64,000 nucleotides of DNA, from positions 53,004 through 117,003 of the forward strand of contig JAHEIX010000001.1 of the NCBI GenBank assembly GCA_024639165.1, written 5' to 3'. Positions 17,091-25,131 of this stretch are shown here, one piece after another. Origin of the DNA: UBA7446 sp024639165. GTDB lineage: Bacteria; Bacteroidota; Bacteroidia; Flavobacteriales; Flavobacteriaceae. The stretch's first letter is position 1. Each line of letters starts with the position of its first letter. A model generated the notes under the pieces. The model saw nothing but the letters and a program-made list of their open reading frames with translations, did not search any database and was not told where the DNA came from. The translations under genes and the position numbers were made by a program.

Positions 17091-18467
17091 TTACAACTGC
17101 GGAACCTTTACGCTACTGTTAATCCAACATGAAAAACTTATGGTTTCTCCTGCCCTGCCTTCAGTAAAGATATCTGTCTTACTGGGTGCTCTACCCTCAT
17201 AGCTAGCCGCTAATTTAAGTGCCGTTTTCTTTACACCGGAATCTACAGCTGCAGCCTTGCGTGCTGTTTTTGCAGCCAACCAATAGACGGCTCGCTTCTC
17301 AAACTGCGTTGTTCCACAACTGTTGGCGCTAGAAGCATACAAACTTGCGATAAGCATATAGGCTTTGCCCATTGAAGGACGGTTCTTCAAGGCTTTACTG
17401 GCGTAGGATCTCGATTTACTCTTTAAACCACTTTTCTTAAACTTTACAGCAATTTTGTAAAGAATATCTGCTTTTCGATACTGATCTTGCTCCAACGTCA
17501 AGGATTCTTCATAATAAGCCAAGGCAGCTTTGCTATCGCCTGCTTTATCTTTTAAAATACCCAAATAGTAGGCCGAATTTGATGATGGATTAATTGCGTG
17601 TAATGCCTCTACCAATTCCACAAACAATGGATCGTCAGAACATTCTTTGGCATCCATACGACTTGCGGCACGGTTAAGCCAAACGCTGTCAGATTTGTTA
17701 GCATCAAAGTTTTTTCGATAAAGTGGGATAAGATTTTCACAGCTCGATTCCTTAGAAATCATGGCATCAAGATTTCCAGAGTAGGTCGAAAATGCCAAAG
17801 TATTGGTCTCATAAACACGCTTGTTGCGCTGTTCTCTAGACGTCAATGCATCGCCGTTCTCAAGCTTCTTTAAAATCACATCTAACTTTTTAGCCAAATT
17901 GGTTTGTTCAAGTGCAAATTTTTCTGAAACCTCCTCGTATTTTTCAAAAAGGACTTCTGCGGTCTTTGTGCCCTCTTTGTAAAGTTGATAGGCTGTTTTG
18001 AAATATGTATACAAACGCTTTGGGCTTGTAAAGCTTTTGGGGTCTTGCGTAAAAGCTTGATCAAATATTTCGTAAGCTTCACGCTTAGTGCCTAGGTTGT
18101 TGTCCACCATAGCCTGTGCCTTTGAAGAAAGGATTTTGCCTACTTCACTCACACCCCTTTTGGTATTAGGAAAGTACTTTAACCAATCATCGTATAATGA
18201 CATCAACGAGGCCTGTAGTGCGGCCTTTTCATCTGTTGCATTTTTGATTTTGTGATTAAGTATGCGCTCGCCATACTTGAAGGTTGCCACGTTTAGCTCT
18301 GGGCAGTTGTTACGTACCTCAAGCCAAGGTTGGTAGGCTGAGTCGTAATTTTTGACCTTTGCAAACTCAGCAAAAATAGACAAGTTAGCAGGGCATGAAC
18401 TTTTATCAAACTGAGCAATCCCAATAAGACCGCTCATCATCATTAAAAGAAGTAATCTATTTTTCAT
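17091..18467 (-). CDS. Secreted tetratricopeptide-repeat protein
   Basis: A 458-residue protein with a signal peptide (MKNRLLLLMMMSGLIGIAQ) and a helical body with TPR-like repeats, clearest at about 285-390 (SAYYLGILKDKAGDSKAALAYYEESL, KADILYKIAVKFKKSGLKSKS). It is conserved in this operon position between an outer-membrane protein and LptC in flavobacteria, as far as I know, but has no assigned function. It probably acts in the periplasm as a scaffold. Confidence 0.82.
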   Translation of the reverse strand: MKNRLLLLMMMSGLIGIAQFDKSSCPANLSIFAEFAKVKNYDSAYQPWLEVRNNCPELNVATFKYGERILNHKIKNATDEKAALQASLMSLYDDWLKYFPNTKRGVSEVGKILSSKAQAMVDNNLGTKREAYEIFDQAFTQDPKSFTSPKRLYTYFKTAYQLYKEGTKTAEVLFEKYEEVSEKFALEQTNLAKKLDVILKKLENGDALTSREQRNKRVYETNTLAFSTYSGNLDAMISKESSCENLIPLYRKNFDANKSDSVWLNRAASRMDAKECSDDPLFVELVEALHAINPSSNSAYYLGILKDKAGDSKAALAYYEESLTLEQDQYRKADILYKIAVKFKKSGLKSKSRSYASKALKNRPSMGKAYMLIASLYASSANSCGTTQFEKRAVYWLAAKTARKAAAVDSGVKKTALKLAASYEGRAPSKTDIFTEGRAGETISFSCWINSSVKVPQL

Positions 18468-18475
18468 ATCAGTTA

Positions 18476-19720
18476 TTAATCATATTTACGTTTTATAAAC
18501 CAAATATCGCTCAACGAAAAGCCAAGCATGATATTGGCATAATTCTCTTTAATTAACCCGCCATCTAGGGTGCCTAGTTGTCCGAGCTCCACTCCAATGT
18601 TTATCGTTGATAAACCGCCTACTGGCAAACCTAGTCCAAAGGTTATGCCAAAATCTTCAATGGGCTGGTTGTTTAGAACAATACCCGTTTCTTCAAAACG
18701 AGCCCCTACTCTGTAAGTAACCCTGCTTAAATAACTTGTGAACGAATCGTATTTTGGAATATAAAAGCCCCCAACAGATACCCTAGAAGATGCTTCATAG
18801 TTAACGTTGACGTTCGTTTCCAATGGATTTGTTATTCCTTTTGACGTGTTAAAGAAGTTGACTCCAACAAACCATTTATGTGCAACTCCAAAACCTGCTC
18901 CCAAATTGATTTCAGATGAAAACTTGTTTGATGTATTAGCCAAACTACCAAGGTCTATCGTCTCTTGTGAGCTTAAACCGCCACTTGATGAAAGGGAAGA
19001 TATCGCTCGTATATTCGTGCTTTCCAATGAGCTTTGCGGAGTATAAGTCGCTGAAAGCTGTAGGATGTATTTTGATTTGAAACGCTGGTCATAATGCGCT
19101 CCAAACACATAAGCAAGACCGCTTAATTCTGAACGAGTAAAAATGCGCGTGTCTAATTCTACTCCTGAAATATTTTGGGTGAATACTTTCTCGGTGAAAC
19201 CAAAATTATAATTTGCCATAATGCCCAGGCTCAACCCTTTGATAGGAGAAACGGCAAGTCCCAAAAAAGTTGTGTTCACACCACCAGAACCCTGATAGAA
19301 AGTCGTAGTGTCCAAGTCATCTAACAAACTTTTTACATTTACCCTGTAGCCCAAGCTTGTTTTTGGTTTTAACCCAAAACTGAATGCAAAATGCTTTGTT
19401 GGCACACTCAATGAAAGGTAATTAAGTGATGCTGTGGAAGTGTATACAGTTCCGTTATTGGATGTTTGTTCAACAGCATTATAGCGTACACCTACACGGT
19501 ATTGAACGTAATTTAATTTTTTCAGCGTAGCTGGGTTGTCTAAACTGAAATGTGTGCTATCGGCATAGACCGTAACGCCACCTATCATGTTGTTCTCTGC
19601 TAGGGTAGCGTTAGCAGGTTGTCCAAAACCATAGTATGAATAAGGAGATAAGGTTGCATTTTGACCATAAGAAAAGGCTGCAAAAGCAACAACAAAAAAA
19701 CTCAGAAGTCTATTTTTCAT
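18476..19720 (-). CDS. Outer-membrane beta-barrel protein, unknown function
   Basis: A 414-residue protein with a signal peptide (MKNRLLSFFVVAFAAFSYGQ) and alternating beta-rich segments typical of flavobacterial barrels (LSPYSYYGFGQP at the start, repeated GxFG, YRVGARFEETGIVLNNQ, and a closing ANIMLGFSLSDIWF). It overlaps coaX by 11 bases. Its signal peptide begins like that of the following TPR protein. Neighbours LptC and PpiD suggest an envelope function; the ligand is unknown. Confidence 0.8.
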   Translation of the reverse strand: MKNRLLSFFVVAFAAFSYGQNATLSPYSYYGFGQPANATLAENNMIGGVTVYADSTHFSLDNPATLKKLNYVQYRVGVRYNAVEQTSNNGTVYTSTASLNYLSLSVPTKHFAFSFGLKPKTSLGYRVNVKSLLDDLDTTTFYQGSGGVNTTFLGLAVSPIKGLSLGIMANYNFGFTEKVFTQNISGVELDTRIFTRSELSGLAYVFGAHYDQRFKSKYILQLSATYTPQSSLESTNIRAISSLSSSGGLSSQETIDLGSLANTSNKFSSEINLGAGFGVAHKWFVGVNFFNTSKGITNPLETNVNVNYEASSRVSVGGFYIPKYDSFTSYLSRVTYRVGARFEETGIVLNNQPIEDFGITFGLGLPVGGLSTINIGVELGQLGTLDGGLIKENYANIMLGFSLSDIWFIKRKYD

Positions 19721-20453
19721 GAAATGTATTGAACATCAGTAGGTTTTGAAGACCGATTAATATTAATTCAGCGTCAGCAAATATGGTGTATTTTATTTTT
19801 TTAATCAAAAAATTGGCGTCTCCGCCTGTTAAAATTATGGTAAAATCGCCAAAATTTTGGGTAAATGCTTCGATATGGGCTTGTATCTCAGAAATAATCC
19901 CGGCTTCAACCCCCAAAGACATGCTTGATGATGTGGACGTTCCTATTGCGGGCACCTCGTCTGTTGGATCGAGCAAAGGGAGGTTTGCTGTAAATGTATG
20001 CATGGCGTTGTAGCGCATGGCCCTACCTGGAGAAATTGCACCTCCGAGATGGTGTGCCTTAGCATCGATATAATCATAGGTAATACAGCTTCCCGCATCT
20101 ATTACAAGAGCAGCTGTTTTAGGATGTGTGACCAAAACGCCAGCTAATGCAGCCCTACGATCAATTCCCAAGGCATTGATGTCGTCATAGGCGGTTGTAA
20201 AAGGGTATTTTGTGGTGTCATCTATAAAAGCTACGTCACATGACTGGGGCAACAGGGAAAGTGCTTGCTTTGTTGATGCGCCAACTGTGCTTACCAAAAC
20301 CGTTGTAAATGGCGCTTTTTTATGAAAAGATGTCCATTCTTCCTTAGACCAATCTGAGCATAAACCGCTGTATTTCAGTACATTTTCCTCAAAGTAACCG
20401 TATTTGGTATGCGTATTACCTATATCCAATACCAAGTGCTGATTCTTGCTCAT
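19710..20453 (-). CDS. coaX: Type III pantothenate kinase
   Basis: Phosphorylates pantothenate, the first step of coenzyme A synthesis. Type III signatures: VLDIGNTHTKYGYF at the N-terminus, GIDRRAALAGV, LVIDAGSCITYDYID and LGGAISPG. I start it at the ATG at 20453 (MSKNQHLVLDIGNT), 13 codons inside a longer possible frame, because the phosphate-binding motif must sit near residue 10. A box TACTTTTA ends 4 bases before this ATG. First gene of the minus-strand envelope operon. Confidence 0.95.
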   Translation of the reverse strand: MSKNQHLVLDIGNTHTKYGYFEENVLKYSGLCSDWSKEEWTSFHKKAPFTTVLVSTVGASTKQALSLLPQSCDVAFIDDTTKYPFTTAYDDINALGIDRRAALAGVLVTHPKTAALVIDAGSCITYDYIDAKAHHLGGAISPGRAMRYNAMHTFTANLPLLDPTDEVPAIGTSTSSSMSLGVEAGIISEIQAHIEAFTQNFGDFTIILTGGDANFLIKKIKYTIFADAELILIGLQNLLMFNTFHEK

Positions 20454-20484
20454 GGAGTAAAAGTAGAAGTTTTTTTCCAAGCAG

Positions 20485-20515
20485 CTTGTCAATTCTTGGA
20501 AAGCAAGTATATTTG
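20485..20515 (+). promoter_or_regulatory. Promoter of tRNA-Phe
   Basis: CTTG at 20485-20488, 19 bases, then a perfect TATATTTG at 20508-20515, 16 bases before the tRNA. One of the best matches in the window to the Bacteroidota housekeeping promoter. Confidence 0.8.
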
Positions 20516-20531
20516 TGCCTGCAATTTGCAG

Positions 20532-20604
20532 GGTACCTTAGCTCAGTTGGTAGAGCAAAGGACTGAAAATCCTTGTGTCCCTGGTTCGATTCCTGGAGGT
20601 ACCA
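20532..20604 (+). tRNA. tRNA-Phe (anticodon GAA)
   Basis: Acceptor arms GGTACCT and AGGTACC pair fully; D arm TAGCTCAGTTGGTAGAGCA; anticodon stem AAGGA/TCCTT holds loop CTGAAAA with anticodon GAA; T arm CCTGGTTCGATTCCTGG. Discriminator A; CCA not encoded. Confidence 0.98.
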
Positions 20605-20605
20605 C

Positions 20606-20638
20606 AAACCCCTCGCTTAGGCGGGGGGTTTATTTTTT
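20606..20638 (+). terminator. Intrinsic terminator after tRNA-Phe
   Basis: Eleven-pair stem AAACCCCTCGC / GCGGGGGGTTT (one G-T) with loop TTAG, then a T-rich run. It begins two bases past the tRNA. Confidence 0.9.
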
Positions 20639-20659
20639 ATGCTTTTGCTAGTGAAAGGA

Positions 20660-21397
20660 CTACAGCATCTTTAATTGCTGTACTTCAGTCTGAGATAAAT
20701 GACGCCAGTGTCCACGAGGTAAATCTTTCTTTGTAAGTCCGGCAAATAACACACGGTCTAAGGTAATCACTTCATAGCCTAGGGATTCAAAAATGCGTCT
20801 TACTATTCTGTTACGCCCCGAATGGAGGGCAATACCTACCTCTCGTTTGGAGGCTCCCTGTACATAACTCACTTCATCGGCTTTAATGCTGCCATCATCA
20901 AGTTTAATACCCGCTTTGATGCTTTGCAAATGTTGACCGCTGACATTTTTGTCCAGTACAACATGATAGAGTTTTTTTACTCCTGTACTAGGATGTGTAA
21001 GTTTTTTAGCCAAATCGCCATCATTGGTAAACAACAAAAGCCCTGTGGTGGGGCGGTCTAACCTGCCCACAGGAACTATGCGTGCTTTGGTTGCATTTGC
21101 CACCAAATCCATTACCGTTTTTCGGCCTTTTTCATCACGTGTGGTGGTAATAAACCCTTTTGGCTTGTTGAGCAACACATAGGTAGGTTTTTCGGCCTGT
21201 AATCGCTGCCCGTCAAACTGGACCTCATCTGTTGGCTTTACCTTATAGCCCATTTCGGTCATGACCTTGTTGTTCACTTTTACAGAGCCTATCTTGATAT
21301 GCATATCCGCTTCACGGCGTGAACAAATACCCGCATGGGCGATAAACTTATTCAATCGAATCCCCTCACTGGGTTTTTGTGTTTTTTTCTTATTCAT
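20660..21397 (-). CDS. rluB: Ribosomal large subunit pseudouridine synthase, RluB/RsuA family
   Basis: S4 RNA-binding domain at the N-terminus (IRLNKFIAHAGICSRREAD) followed by the RsuA-type catalytic domain with Asp in VGRLDRPTTGLLLFTNDGDL, preceded by YVLLNKPKGF, and ending RNRIVRRIFESLGYEV. It converts a specific uridine of 23S rRNA (or 16S for RsuA) to pseudouridine. The RluB call is by best resemblance. Three ATGs lie close together (21418, 21403, 21397); I use the innermost, which leaves a basic tail before the S4 domain. Confidence 0.88.
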   Translation of the reverse strand: MNKKKTQKPSEGIRLNKFIAHAGICSRREADMHIKIGSVKVNNKVMTEMGYKVKPTDEVQFDGQRLQAEKPTYVLLNKPKGFITTTRDEKGRKTVMDLVANATKARIVPVGRLDRPTTGLLLFTNDGDLAKKLTHPSTGVKKLYHVVLDKNVSGQHLQSIKAGIKLDDGSIKADEVSYVQGASKREVGIALHSGRNRIVRRIFESLGYEVITLDRVLFAGLTKKDLPRGHWRHLSQTEVQQLKML

Positions 21398-21429
21398 GAC
21401 CATCGTTATGCCTTGCAAAAGTAAGAAGC

Positions 21430-22317
21430 TTAAACGTTAAGCCGTAGTAAAGGCAGACTTATTATGCCAAATAAAATTATCAGTCGTGTCAATTGGAGCA
21501 ATAATCCCATATGACGGCTGCTAGAAAGTCGCCACAACAACGTCAGTAAAAGCAGCAACAAGACAAAAGCAGACACAAAATAATAAATCATGGCGTGAAG
21601 TGAGAAAAAGGTTTGCAGCAACACGATCACCATCAGCGCACATACAATTAAGATAGTAATGAGTTTTTTGGTTTTTTTTTCGCCCCATACCACAGGAAAG
21701 GTTTGGTAGTTCTGCGCCAAATCCCCTTTCAAATTATACAAGTCCTTCACAAATTCGCGAATACTCACAAGGGTATACAAATAAGCAGCATGGGTAAAAA
21801 TTTCAAAGGAAAAATTATTGTAGTAAACCGTAATAGCGAAGAAAGGCAATATGGTCAACAAGGTGCTGGTAAGAGTACCAAACCACAAGTCGCGTTTTAG
21901 TAGTGATGAATACACAAACATAGCTACCATATAGCACGTAAAAAAAAGCACTGCACGAAACGACACATAGCTGGCTGTCAAAAGGGCCATCACCGAGCAG
22001 ATAAAGTACATGGCTAATTTGGCTTTGGCAGAAACATGACGCTCCAGTATGGTTTTTTGAGGTCGGTTAATAAGATCCTTCTCTTCATCAAAAAAAGCAT
22101 TGAAAATATACCCGCCAGAAACACTAAAGCCTGTGGCTAGAACAATCAGCCATAACTCAACATTCTTTAAAGTAGGAATAATGTCTAGTTTAGAAAAAAT
22201 AAACACTGCGGTGAGTACTTGGGCTAACATTAGGACACACACATTGACAACCCTTACCAAAGAGAACAGACCAATTGCCTGTAAAAACAATTGCTTTGAT
22301 GAAGATGGGGCACGCAT
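21430..22317 (-). CDS. UbiA family prenyltransferase (geranylgeranylglycerol-phosphate GGTase-like)
   Basis: Membrane prenyltransferase with eight or nine helices. The two Asp-rich motifs are visible: NAFFDEEKDLINRP and KDLYNLKGDLAQNYQTFPV. In flavobacteria such proteins are usually labelled geranylgeranylglycerol-phosphate geranylgeranyltransferase, though menaquinone or other prenyl acceptors are possible. I start at the ATG at 22317, one base past the mevalonate kinase stop; a longer frame would overlap that gene by 38 bases. Its place behind two mevalonate-pathway genes fits a consumer of isoprenoid diphosphates. Confidence 0.88.
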   Translation of the reverse strand: MRAPSSSKQLFLQAIGLFSLVRVVNVCVLMLAQVLTAVFIFSKLDIIPTLKNVELWLIVLATGFSVSGGYIFNAFFDEEKDLINRPQKTILERHVSAKAKLAMYFICSVMALLTASYVSFRAVLFFTCYMVAMFVYSSLLKRDLWFGTLTSTLLTILPFFAITVYYNNFSFEIFTHAAYLYTLVSIREFVKDLYNLKGDLAQNYQTFPVVWGEKKTKKLITILIVCALMVIVLLQTFFSLHAMIYYFVSAFVLLLLLLTLLWRLSSSRHMGLLLQLTRLIILFGIISLPLLRLNV

Positions 22318-22318
22318 C

Positions 22319-23248
22319 TTAAAATGTGTAAACGACCTCCAATTGATGGTCTGCAAGTAAGCTTTTTGCCTTGGTCAGGTCTTGGGTGAAACCAAGGATA
22401 TAACCGCCGCCACCAGAGCCGCAGAGTTTTAGGTAATATGCATTGGTTTCAATCCCTTTTTTCCAAACGTTTTGAAAACGCTTTGGAATCATGGGGCTAA
22501 AGTGTTCCAACACAACAGAAGATAGTTTTTTCACATCCGAGAACAAATCTGAAATATTACCACTTAAAAAGTGCTCAATACAACGATCAGAAATGGCTAT
22601 AAACTCTTCTTTCATCATTTTTCGAAAGGCAGGAGCCTCAAGATTATCTAAGAAAATGGAAACCAAAGGGGCGGTCTCACTAGTCATCCCACTGTCCAGT
22701 AGAAAAACAGCTGCTTTCCCCTTTTGTGATTGAGACGGAATGCCCGTTGGCTCAATTACTGATTTAGAATGAATGAGAATAGGCAAGCTCAAAAAGCTAT
22801 TGAGGGGGTCTAAACCCGATGATTTCCCGTGAAAGAAAGATTCCATTTCGGAGAAAATACTTTTTAGCTTGGTGAGTTTTTGACGCGTAAGGTTCTCTAG
22901 TACGGTAATTTTTTCAAAAGCATAGCGGTCGTAGATAGCTGCTACTAACGCACCACTACTCCCTACGCCATATCCTTGTGGAATACTACTGTCAAAATAC
23001 ATCCCCTTGTTCAAATCGGTTGCTAAGCGTTTGTGGTCGAAAGTCACCAATGCGGTATCTAAACTTGTTAGGTATTCGGCAAATGCTTTTAGTTTGGCGT
23101 TGGAGGATGCTGCAGCTTCTGAAGTATGGTTATCCATACGCAAAGCCCCCTTGTAGTAATTATAAGGAATAGACAATGCCTTGGCATTTTTTATGATGCC
23201 ATATTCGCCAAAGAGTAAAATTTTTGCGTAAAATAACGGTCCCTTCAT
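22319..23248 (-). CDS. mvk: Mevalonate kinase-like GHMP kinase
   Basis: GHMP-family kinase with the ATP loop PQGYGVGSSGA at residues 90-100, an N-terminal KILLFGEYGII and a C-terminal LCGSGGGGYILGF. The neighbour is diphosphomevalonate decarboxylase, so mevalonate phosphorylation is the most likely reaction; phosphomevalonate kinase is the alternative, as no second kinase gene lies nearby. Length 309. The stop lies one base before the UbiA start, which indicates one transcript. Confidence 0.88.
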   Translation of the reverse strand: MKGPLFYAKILLFGEYGIIKNAKALSIPYNYYKGALRMDNHTSEAAASSNAKLKAFAEYLTSLDTALVTFDHKRLATDLNKGMYFDSSIPQGYGVGSSGALVAAIYDRYAFEKITVLENLTRQKLTKLKSIFSEMESFFHGKSSGLDPLNSFLSLPILIHSKSVIEPTGIPSQSQKGKAAVFLLDSGMTSETAPLVSIFLDNLEAPAFRKMMKEEFIAISDRCIEHFLSGNISDLFSDVKKLSSVVLEHFSPMIPKRFQNVWKKGIETNAYYLKLCGSGGGGYILGFTQDLTKAKSLLADHQLEVVYTF

Positions 23249-23258
23249 TATAACAAAT

Positions 23259-24332
23259 CTAGCACTTTTTTATTCCCATACCAACCACATCATGTACACA
23301 TTGGCGATTTTGACAAAATTGCAGCAAATCAGAAGCTATAAATGCTTTAACACTATCCGCCACATTACTTGGATAAAGCAAGTGAACATTGGCGCCTGCA
23401 TCCAGTGTAAAGCAAAGGGGAATTTCTGTTTCAGCCCTGAACTTCCAGACAGCATTGATGATGTGTAAGGTGTTGGGTTGCATCAAAATAAAATAGGGAT
23501 TTGAAGTCATCATCATGGCGTGCAAATCCAAAGCTTCTTTTTCTACTATGGGTATAAAATCGTCTAGGTTTCCGCTTTTAAGCACAGGCAGCAAAGCTGC
23601 TAGTTGTGCATTGGCTTGTGCAAATCGCTGGGAGGCATAAGGGTGATTGTGCATTAGCTTGTGTCCTAAAGTGCTACTCACTTGCTTTTGTCCTTTATCT
23701 ACCAGTAAAATGGTGTCGCAATAGGTTGTAAAGATTGGGTGGATATCGTCTACAGTAACTGCTGTTAAATCTGAAGAAGCTTCCAAAGAAGGGTGCGTAC
23801 CCCAAGCCATCATTGGCCCCTGCACACTTCGGCAGGCACTGCCAGAACCAAGACGTGCCAAAAATGATATTTTTTCAAACTTTAGCTTTTCATCCATGGG
23901 TGACAATTGGGACTCAAAATCTACCAAACAAGCGGCCAGTGCGGCTAGAGACGAAGCAGAAGAAGCTATGCCGCTGCTGTGTGGAAATGTGTTGTGCGAA
24001 CTTATGGCGACATCATAATGCAACAAAAAAGGCTGATAGGCTACAATGTGATCAAAAAAGGCTTCGAGTTTGGGTCGAAAGCTCGGCTTCTCTTCACCCT
24101 CAAAAAGAATGCTAAAAGAGACTTTTTTGGCAGAGGAGCTTAGCGGCGTAAAGTGGACTTCGGTTTGGGTCTGGGCATCGGATAAGGTAAAACTTAAAGA
24201 TGCATTTTTAGGTAATTGCGGGGCAGTTTTACCCCAGTATTTTACAAGAGCTATATTGCTGGGTGCTTGCCATTTGGTGTGATAAGCAACTTGATGAGGT
24301 TGGGCGTTACTAGAAATAAAGCGCTGTTCCAT
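23259..24332 (-). CDS. mvaD: Diphosphomevalonate decarboxylase
   Basis: ATP-dependent decarboxylation of mevalonate diphosphate to isopentenyl diphosphate. Signatures: APSNIALVKYWGK, NTFPHSSGIASSASSLAALAA (GHMP ATP loop), and a C-terminal FTLDAGANVHLLYP. I start at the ATG at 24332 (MEQRFISS); a TTG three codons earlier falls inside the promoter box. It heads the mvaD-mvk-UbiA unit. The window thus shows that this organism uses the mevalonate route, as Flavobacteriaceae generally do, instead of the MEP route of most bacteria. Confidence 0.95.
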   Translation of the reverse strand: MEQRFISSNAQPHQVAYHTKWQAPSNIALVKYWGKTAPQLPKNASLSFTLSDAQTQTEVHFTPLSSSAKKVSFSILFEGEEKPSFRPKLEAFFDHIVAYQPFLLHYDVAISSHNTFPHSSGIASSASSLAALAACLVDFESQLSPMDEKLKFEKISFLARLGSGSACRSVQGPMMAWGTHPSLEASSDLTAVTVDDIHPIFTTYCDTILLVDKGQKQVSSTLGHKLMHNHPYASQRFAQANAQLAALLPVLKSGNLDDFIPIVEKEALDLHAMMMTSNPYFILMQPNTLHIINAVWKFRAETEIPLCFTLDAGANVHLLYPSNVADSVKAFIASDLLQFCQNRQCVHDVVGMGIKKC

Positions 24333-24338
24333 GCGTCG

Positions 24339-24346
24339 CAAATATA
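24339..24346 (-). promoter_or_regulatory. -7 box of mvaD, six bases before the ATG
   Basis: Minus strand TATATTTG, perfect, followed by CGACGC and the ATG. Predicts an mRNA with almost no leader. No TTTG box at the usual distance. Confidence 0.5.
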
Positions 24347-24397
24347 CATGGTTAAAAACTGTTGTAAGAACTAAAACATGTCTTAATTTAAATTTTA

Positions 24398-24405
24398 TAC
24401 TTTTG
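24398..24405 (+). promoter_or_regulatory. Candidate -7 box of the orphan membrane protein gene
   Basis: TACTTTTG, perfect TAnnTTTG, 26 bases before the ATG; -33 region not recognisable. Confidence 0.4.
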
Positions 24406-24431
24406 AAAACACTTAACCTAAATCGAATATT

Positions 24432-24845
24432 ATGTTTTCTAAATCCATTCTCTGGTCAACCGTTGTTGCTTTCCTGTTTTTTTATTTTATACCCCCTTTA
24501 TTTTATTTGGGAGCTGATGAATGCTTAAAGGAATACATAGACCCAAGTAAAAATATAAACAGAGACCCCTATATGTTAGACGTATTAGCAGTAGGTGTAC
24601 TGGTATTTTCTTACGCATTTGTACATCTATTTCAAAAATGGTCTAATGGGATTTATAGCAATAAAAAAGGGTTCACTTATGGCATCTGGGCCACATTATT
24701 GACATCCGTTTCCATGAGCTTTATACGCTATGCTACAACCGATTTTGCTAAAGCAGAATATTATGTTCTGGATAGTGTTTATTGGCTGGCCATGTACACG
24801 ATAGGTGGCGTTTTGGTTGCCTTTGTTTGCAGAAAAACAAGCTGA
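24432..24845 (+). CDS. Four-helix membrane protein, unknown function
   Basis: A 137-residue protein with four hydrophobic segments (about 8-28, 50-68, 80-100, 113-132). A soluble loop between helices 1 and 2 contains a Cys and an acidic stretch (GADECLKEYIDPSKN). I recognise no family. It stands alone between divergent mvaD and convergent nifU, with its own promoter box and terminator, so it is likely a real single-gene unit. Confidence 0.75.
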   Translation: MFSKSILWSTVVAFLFFYFIPPLFYLGADECLKEYIDPSKNINRDPYMLDVLAVGVLVFSYAFVHLFQKWSNGIYSNKKGFTYGIWATLLTSVSMSFIRYATTDFAKAEYYVLDSVYWLAMYTIGGVLVAFVCRKTS

Positions 24846-24864
24846 TATAAGAATCTACAAATAG

Positions 24865-24893
24865 AAAAGCCTCTATTTCGGGGGCTTTTTTTT
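24865..24893. terminator. Shared terminator between the membrane protein gene and nifU-like gene
   Basis: Stem AAAAGCCTC / GGGGGCTTTT (one G-T) with a 7-base loop and T-tracts on the plus strand and, more weakly, on the minus strand. It lies between two convergent genes and may serve both. Confidence 0.8.
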
Positions 24894-24897
24894 AGAC

Positions 24898-25128
24898 TTA
24901 ATCTACGCTTACCACTTGATCAATCTCAGGAGCGTATTTTTTTACGGTCAATTCAACTCCTTGTTTTAGGGTCATCTGATTTACAGAACATCCCACACAG
25001 GCGCCCAAAAGTTGGACTTTAACCGTATTATTTTCAATACCTACAAGTTCAATATCTCCGCCATCGGATTTTAAAAATGGTCGGATTTCTTCAAGAGCTT
25101 GTTCAATACGTTTGTTTAAATCTGACAT
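24898..25128 (-). CDS. NifU-like iron-sulfur scaffold (NifU C-terminal domain)
   Basis: A 76-residue stand-alone NifU C-terminal domain. The cluster-binding CXXC is in LLGACVGCSVNQMTLKQGVE, preceded by IRPFLKSDGGDIELV. It carries a 4Fe-4S cluster for transfer to apoproteins. It follows the Mrp-like ATPase gene by three bases, so two cluster-delivery proteins are made together. Confidence 0.93.
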   Translation of the reverse strand: MSDLNKRIEQALEEIRPFLKSDGGDIELVGIENNTVKVQLLGACVGCSVNQMTLKQGVELTVKKYAPEIDQVVSVD

Positions 25129-25131
25129 AGC

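Noticed and set aside
22318..22356. Longer N-terminus of the UbiA protein
   Set aside because: It would overlap the mevalonate kinase gene by 38 bases and adds residues without homology; the ATG at 22317 abuts the upstream stop.
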